From the NCBI GenBank assembly GCA_012934845.2, contig WNNJ02002694.1, positions 248,001-312,000 on the forward strand: DNA of 64,000 bases, in the 5' to 3' direction. This DNA comes from Pomphorhynchus laevis (lineage: Eukaryota; Acanthocephala; Palaeacanthocephala; Echinorhynchida; Pomphorhynchidae). The position numbers were made by a program, and so were the translations under genes. The notes under the pieces are model-generated. The model worked only from the letters and a program-made list of their open reading frames with translations, did no database searches and was not told where the DNA came from. Every line of letters begins with the position of its first letter. Position 1 is the stretch's first letter. Below, piece by piece: positions 57,601 through 64,000 of the stretch.

Positions 57601-60470
57601 AAAAGATTTATTTTTACGTGGTAAATGCGTGCCGGCGCACGCTAACATGACCACCACAACAAAATATAAGTCATGTGTCGAGAAGATGAGAACGGAGGAA
57701 GTATTTGAATGTGATAATTGAGGATGCGCGGCGGACGCCGAGAGGAAGTTGATTCAAGGCGAGGGGTGGCGATGAGGAAAGATCGGAGACCGTAGTTGTT
57801 GGAGTAATTGGGAATATGGAGTAAAAGAGAATAACGGGAACGCAGCGATCGAGAGATAGGGCGAGTGTCGTCTAAAAAAGGGGGTTGATGAACAATGGGG
57901 AGCCGACAGCAATGAAACGAAAAGTGACGAGAAGGCGGAGTTGGATTCGGATTTGGATGGTGAGCCAGGCGAGTTGGGCAAGATGTGTGGATGTATGGTC
58001 GAAGCTCCGAGACGTACGAGCATTCGAACGGCGGAGTTGACGACGTGTTGTAGGGTAGGATGACGGATTTTGGAGAATTGGCGAAAAGGCTGAGGCAGTA
58101 ATCGATTTTAGGAAAAAGAAGCGATGGAAGAAGATACATACAAGAACGAGAGTCGATAAGGGGGCGGATACGGTGGACGTCATGGATAATTAAGTTAAAC
58201 AAGCGAACCTTGTCACGGACGATTAAGGGAAAGGTTATGATAGTAATGGAAGTATAAGAAATTGAGATTATCTACAATGGAGATGATTGATGAGGTAAAA
58301 GAAACCGGGGGAGGAGATATGTTAGTTTGACGGGGCAGGATCCACATTATTTTGGAATTGTCGGGGTTTAGAACAAGATGAAGATGGGAGACGTTTGTAG
58401 ATAGAAGAAAGACAGTTGCAGGCAAAAATGCCGATATCGTGTATGCGATCGGTGGATGCATGAACATATATTAGTATGTCATCGGCGTATTGCATGATGT
58501 TAACGGAGTAAGGTTTGGTAAACGGAAAGAGATCGCCAAGCAGAAGAGAGAAAAGCAGGGCCCTAAACTGAACTTTGTGAGACCCTGCAGAAAATAGGGA
58601 TAGGAGGGGAGGCTGATGAATTAGAACAGACGCGAAAATAACGGTCGGATAGAAATGAGACACACTATGCTACAGATGAGGAAAAGCCGTAATCATAACA
58701 GGCCAGAAATGAGGATGGAGTGGTCGACGATGTCGAAGGCGGAGGAGAGGTCGGCGGGGGGGATGAGAACACTATACAGAACCTTTTACGAGAAATGAGT
58801 AGGTCGTTGGTAACTTTCATTCAGGCAATTTCGGTAGAGTGATTAGAACATAGAGCCGATTGGAAAAGAAGGTACATATTAAATGAAGAGAGATAAACGT
58901 TGATATGTATTAAGATGAGGTGTTCTAAGAGCTTAGAAAGAGTGGGGAGGAGTGAAATAGTGCGATAACTAGAAGGAAGGGAGGGTCGACCGATTGTTTT
59001 TTTAAGGAGGGGACGGACGATGGCGGATTTCCATTGTAAAGGAAATATACGACTGCGGATGGACGAGTTAAACAAGGTGGTGAGTAAAGGGGATATCGAT
59101 GATCATATGGATTTAAGTATGGGGTTAGGCAGGATTTGGTCAGGTGAGGTTTGTTGGGCAAGGACATAAGGACAGATGATACTTCGGCAGGGGAGACAGG
59201 GGAAGATGAAAGAGTTCCGGGAGGATGAGGTGAGGCGAGTAGCAGTGAAATGGAATCGAGACGGGGTTGTGAGAGAGCAACGTGTATACAACTTTGGCCT
59301 AAAGAATGACGAATAATCATGAGGATTGATGTTGCAAGACGAAGAGGAGCGATCAAATATTGAGCTAAACGTATGCCAGAGAGGCTTGGAGTTTAATGAA
59401 GTGTTGATTTTATGCTGCCAGAAGGAGTTGCATTTGGTACGTAGTAGGTTGAGATGAGACAGGCGAAGAGCAAGATAGGAATCACTGAGAGACGAAGTGA
59501 GCGATCGGATATCAAGTCTGAAAAGACGGTGATAGACTCTCAAAGCATGACGGAGTCGACGCTTTGAGAGTAGGCATTGAATGCCAAACCATGGGGACGG
59601 TGCAAGCGACGGTGAGGCTAAGGCTTGAAGGGCGAGATAATATCGAGAGTGAATGTGAGTTCGGAGTCAAAAAGAAAGGCGATATCGTTAGGAGAGTATG
59701 ATGTTATTGTGGGAGAGAATATAGACGATTTGAGTAAGGCAGAGCGGATAAGAGGGATATTAATATTTCTATAATGACGACGAGGGATGATATGTGTGTG
59801 GCGGGGTGTGGTTGGAAATTCGATAAAGGGTGACGACAAAGTGATTGAATAGACCAGGATCGAAAATGGACAGTGAGATATAGTCAGGAAAACAATCGAG
59901 GACCGCGATGATGTCGAGTGCTCCGCCAAAGATATGTGTGGACCCGTGGATATGAGTTTGTAGTCGTAGTTAAATAGAATGTTAATGAACCGGATGGAAT
60001 CAGTGGAAGAGATGTGGTCAAGGCGAATGTTAAAATCGCCAATAACAAGTGAATGGATGAAGGATAAAGAACAGTGGGACAGAAGTTCACCGAGTTCGGT
60101 AAAAAATAAGGAGGTAGGAGCTGATGAACCAGGACGATATACAATGGTGAGATCCATAGTGATCAGGCTAGAAAAACTATAAGTGAGCAATTCAAAAGTG
60201 CAAGGACTGGAAGGGAGAGTGATATTGCGAAGAGACCCAGGTTGACGGGCGAATGATACAATGTCGTCATGACTAGAGAATTTAGAAGGGGATGAGCTTA
60301 GGTGGCGGGTGAATTCAACTAGTGAGCAGCAGACGGCGAATGGTAGATCATCGGAATCAGACTGGCAAGATTCGGTGAGGCAGAATTGCTCGATGGATTG
60401 CTTTGTAAAGAGGTTGAGAATTAGATCGGATTTATGGAGAATTTTGACGGATTTTACAATATTTTACTTA
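57601..60470 (-). mobile_element. L2-like LINE, copy 2 (decayed)
   Basis: Reverse orientation. Endonuclease from about 60470 ([50 protein letters not shown]). Linker 59543-59103. RT pieces in different frames: [20 protein letters not shown], then CSNHSTEIA, then [54 protein letters not shown] and YCLSLFANSPKS. The domain order and wording parallel copy 1, with at least eight frame breaks. The region between HSTEIA and the YADD block has largely lost the SAFD and PQGS motifs. The 3' UTR keeps the stem-loop seen in copy 1 (57627-57642 here). Confidence 0.9.
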
Positions 60471-60800
60471 TATATTGTTACGTTTAGGCTTATTGTTCTT
60501 CTCATCATAGGATTTCTATTAAAAGGTGGAAAATGTTCATTTTTTATTTGACGCTTAAGAATATTTTTATTAAGTTGATGTAAATGAACGGCTTTATGCC
60601 AATAAACTTATTGTACAATAATTTCGGGACAATTTCAATGTAGGTGTTCATTTCGTAAAAGGATTTTAAATGTCACTCAGTAACTAGATTAGCTGCAGTT
60701 TGCATATAGTTGGCGATCCGTGATATGAGCGTATTACTTAATTTTTTGATTGCTCTAAATATGAAGGTTGCTCAAAATTATTGGTTGCTCCAAATCTGTA
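60471..60800. other. AT-rich spacer between LINE copies
   Basis: Nothing recognised. Confidence 0.45.
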
Positions 60801-60804
60801 AGCT

Positions 60805-61620
60805 GTATAGATGTGAAAAAACTAATTAATGAAATAAACCCTAGTAAAGCAGTCGGTCCTGGTATATCAACATGGTTGTACAAAGAATTCGGAACAGGAT
60901 TATTTTAATTCTGTTAAGTTACTTCTCGGAAAGTTTTCGGAAAGGTGTTGTGCCTGACATGCTGAAAAAGTGCTAATATAGCACTAGTTCCAAAAGTATC
61001 TGGCGCGGTCAACGTACATAATGTGCGGCCTATATCGTTAATTCCTATGGATGTATTTTTACTGAATTTACTAAAGCCTCATTATCAAGATTTTCTTGAT
61101 AATGATCAGTTTGCATATAGATCAGCCGAGTTCACTATTAATGCTTCGATCATGATTTATGATACTGTTCTAAGCACAGTAAACATAAAATTGGTTGTGA
61201 AAATGATTCAACTTGATCTTACAAAAGCATTTGATAGAATTGATCACGATATATTGATTCACAAGTTAAGTACCACATTGCAGCTTTGGATGGTTAAGTG
61301 GATGCAGGATAATCGCACAGACAGAACACAAAGGATTGTATGCAAGGGTATCATGTTGAGTATTTGCAAGGTAAAGTGTGGAATTCAGCAGGAATGAGTA
61401 TTATCGCCTGTTTTACTCAACATATTTGTGAATGATTTGAAGCCAAAAAACTGTAGGAATATCTACGTAAAGTATGCGGATGATATTACGTTGATTGTTT
61501 CGTTAGATACTAGTCAATCAATTGATGCATATGTGGTTAACGATAAATTTAAACATTTTGGGGATTGGCTGGATACAAATCGACTGATACTAAATACATG
61601 AAAAACAAGATAATTTATTT
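60805..61620 (+). mobile_element. LINE reverse-transcriptase fragment
   Basis: Reads DVKKLINEINPSKAVGPGIS, then (61023-61397) VRPISLIPMDVFLLNLLKPH, NDQFAYRSAEFTINASIMIY, IQLDLTKAFDRIDHDILIHK, and after a TGA at about 61396, LSPVLLNIFVNDLKP, VKYADDITLIVSLD and FGDWLDTNRLILN. The RT motifs are in order, with several breaks near 60905-60980 and 61600. No endonuclease and no tail; the next element starts immediately after. Wording suggests the CR1/Jockey group. Confidence 0.85.
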
Positions 61621-61635
61621 TATCCAAAAAATTTT

Positions 61636-64000
61636 ATGAGCGCTTGCGGAGCACCAAAAGATTCTGCTTTTACAACGAAAATCAACACAGAAATGGACGA
61701 AAAAGGTATGAATTCCTGTTCTACAACGATTAACAACGATCTCAAGGTTAGTAATATTTTATCTTTGTCTGCAGCTGACTCCGGGTTACTTCCCCAATAC
61801 CTAAACTCCATAACTTAGTGATAATTTCAGCCTCTAAGCCTATCGACAGGCACAAATTGTTTAGTATTTTTCTTCGCGGATTTGTCAATCACTACTCAGG
61901 CAGAATTGTTTTCAATACTGTCAAAATTAATGAAAACTCTATTAAAGTCTCATTTGCTTCCTCAGTATTTATAGAAGCGTACAAATTTTCTTTCGAAAAG
62001 AACTTACCCCATCCGGGAACGATAATGCTTAAGCCTATACAGGCTACCCTAAAGATTACTAATTTTCCTCCTCATTTTGAGGAGGAGGACTCGGACCTCC
62101 TAAAAAGTACTTACAAATTGCATTCAATTAAAGGGATCAAGTCTAAAGCTGGGGATGTCCTCCCAATAGCATTCTGTTCGGCTGATCTGGACAATGGTCT
62201 GATTCTATCTAAAGCAGCTATGAACCCCTTTCTGGGGTACAATCTACGCTTCACTCAAGTGGACCAAGATGCGTTTACGTACCCCCAATTGTAACTTATG
62301 CCACGTTTGGGGGCACTGGGGCTCGTCATTTTCCCAAAAGAAAATCTGCGGAGTCTGTGGTCTGGCTTCGTGCGACAACATGCAAAAGGAGGGAGAGGTG
62401 TTTTGCTCCCCCTGCCTGCCACAATTGCGGGGGAGACCACCTTGGCTGGTCGCGACGCTGCAAAGTGTTCAATGATTATCAGAGAAGATTCTCCGGCCAA
62501 TCTACCCATGTTTCCAGAGACTTTGCATCGATATCTGCGCCGGCTGATAGGATGTCCAACACGGACATTCTTCATCTAATTGAAAACAAAAAAAAAGATA
62601 TTCTCGCACAAATGGAGAAGATGATGGCCCCCTTTTGGCGGCATTCCTGGTTAAGCCACAGTGCCGATGTCGCCTGATCTAGCGAGGCCTCAATCAAAAA
62701 AGCGAGCTGCATCAGTGCGTACAGTTCCGCCTCTCAAGCTGAGCAAATTACTAAAGATAAAGAGGCCGCCTCACAGGGAAATGAAGATATTGCCCGGGGG
62801 CACCGACCCTGGATGGGGTAGTGGCGGAAGGGACAGCCTTCCTGCACCTAGCTCTGTTTAGGTTGGCTTCCCTTGTCGATCTTATCTAACACAATGATGA
62901 GTAAACCCGAAATTTTTTTACTGAATATCATTCAGTGGAATTCGGGAGGTGCTTCTGCCCTTAGACTTTTATCTGGTAGAGACACAGATGTTATAGTCCT
63001 TCAGGAGACGTTGTCTATCCGTATCCCCCAGGACATTACTCCATTTACCCCTAAGCATATTTGTTCCCACTATACTCCGTACATAACTCCACCCTCACAC
63101 CTCTTCATCTCAAGGACTCTTGACCTTAGTTAAGTGCTCATTAAGGTCCTCCCTCTTGCTAAACTAATCTTGTCCAGCCATGTCTTGTTTGGTAGTTTTA
63201 CTCGTTAAGAACGGTAAATGCATCAGTCTAGCCAATGTCTACATCCGGCCAGGGGAGATTCACAAGACCCGTGACCTCCTGGATGGTATTATTGATAACG
63301 GCTATGACATTGTACTAGGTGACTTCAACGACAGAACTGGTCGTTGGATTAATGCAGCACTCCACAGAGCCCGGAACGGTTATCTTATTCACAAACTACC
63401 GTCCCTTACCTTTCATTGCACATCAACGAACTCACTCCTCAACTTATTACTGCTCTATGAGAGATGGTTGTTAAAACCCTTCTGTACGGAGCAGTCGCGA
63501 CAACATCTGTCCACCTTCCATGATCTAATTAGATGGCGGATAGAAGAAAATACGCTGCTTCGTAGAAGATTCCACTTTGACCCGATCAGAGTGGCTTTCT
63601 TCCAGCAGCTTCCCCCGAATTGGTAATGAGAGTTTTAACGAATTTAATTCCTACCTCTCTTCGCAAGCTACCACGTTTCTTTCGACAACCTATAAAAGTC
63701 GCATTTTCAGTCCCACTCCGACAAAACTAAAGGTCCTAGCTAAACTACTGAACCTCCCTAATCTCTCTTCTTCCGCCAGACAGACCCTCTCGAATGAATA
63801 CTAGCCCACCAGATATTGGTTCCAGCTGAGTAGGGATCGGGCAAGCATTGCTCGTCTTAACCTTTCTTAGTCTTCCTTTTGGAAGATATTCAAGAAGGAG
63901 AAGTTTGTTTGTTGGAAGTATAGGGCTTTGGGTTTGAAAGGTAGTATAGGCCTTGATAACGTTTTGGAGGAATCACTAGCCCTTCACAATTATGGAGCCA
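61636..64000 (+). mobile_element. I/Jockey-type LINE, 5' half, running off the window
   Basis: Gag-like ORF1 (61818-62294; FSIFLRGFVNHYSGRIVFNT, LKITNFPPHFEEEDSDLLKS), followed in shifted frames by zinc knuckles (CNLCHVWGHWGSS…KKICGVCG at about 62286-62360; PACHNCGGDHLGWSRRCKVF at about 62410-62470). Then endonuclease of ORF2 from 62873: [70 protein letters not shown]; and the linker [20 protein letters not shown]. Breaks occur near 62290, 62370, 63131 and 63626. Same family as 33406-35276 and 43645-44107, and the only copy here that includes ORF1. RT would lie beyond the window edge. Confidence 0.88.

Noticed and set aside
1-64000. tRNA or rRNA genes
   Set aside because: No cloverleaf with A and B boxes and no rRNA core sequence was found by reading both strands; weak matches cannot be excluded without a covariance search.

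Overview
The window is a strongly AT-rich stretch of a eukaryotic, probably invertebrate animal, nuclear genome. Genes are split by introns with GT..AG borders. There are no operons or bacterial signals, and repeats take up most of the sequence. Three host genes can be reconstructed: a single-domain hexokinase (+ strand, 9 coding exons, 8731-21949), the retromer subunit VPS29 (- strand, 26951-27571), and the V-ATPase 21-kDa proteolipid subunit c'' (- strand, 7 coding exons, 29023-55068). A two-exon piece of a fourth, unrecognised - strand gene may lie at 5577-5804. Intron sizes are bimodal: several of 43-49 bp sit beside introns of 1-12 kb that are filled with repeats. I cannot name the species or phylum from the sequence.

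Layout. 1-8300: AT-rich intergenic DNA with a 153-bp tandem repeat, a nested palindromic element, a 508-bp inverted copy of part of the hexokinase gene (2271-2778), an old LINE reverse-transcriptase relic (about 4430-5090) and a 21-bp tandem repeat. 8300-21950: hexokinase, with a MITE-like element, a direct-repeat-flanked 1.4-kb segment and a 448-bp-period tandem duplication in its introns. 21950-26950: a Penelope-like GIY-YIG relic, an array of hairpin-bearing repeats and a large foldback element. 26950-29000: VPS29 and small palindromes. 29000-55070: the V-ATPase c'' gene. One of its introns holds two unrelated satellites (88-bp unit, about 2 kb; 113-bp unit, about 6.8 kb) plus LINE pieces. 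Another holds a stack of non-LTR retrotransposons, including two elements with an RT followed by a restriction-like endonuclease; one of these also has a CXC-like cysteine-rich leader. 55070-64000: unrecognised DNA, a second L2-like LINE copy (- strand), an RT relic, and the 5' half of an I/Jockey-type LINE that runs off the window.

The host genes are unrelated housekeeping functions: glucose phosphorylation, endosomal cargo retrieval and organelle acidification. Nothing suggests they act as a unit. The most unusual parts are the RLE-type retrotransposons, apparently stacked head-to-tail at A(n)TTATTA(TG) targets, the near-perfect inverted hexokinase fragment, and the satellite arrays housed in one V-ATPase intron, one of them directly beside a splice donor.
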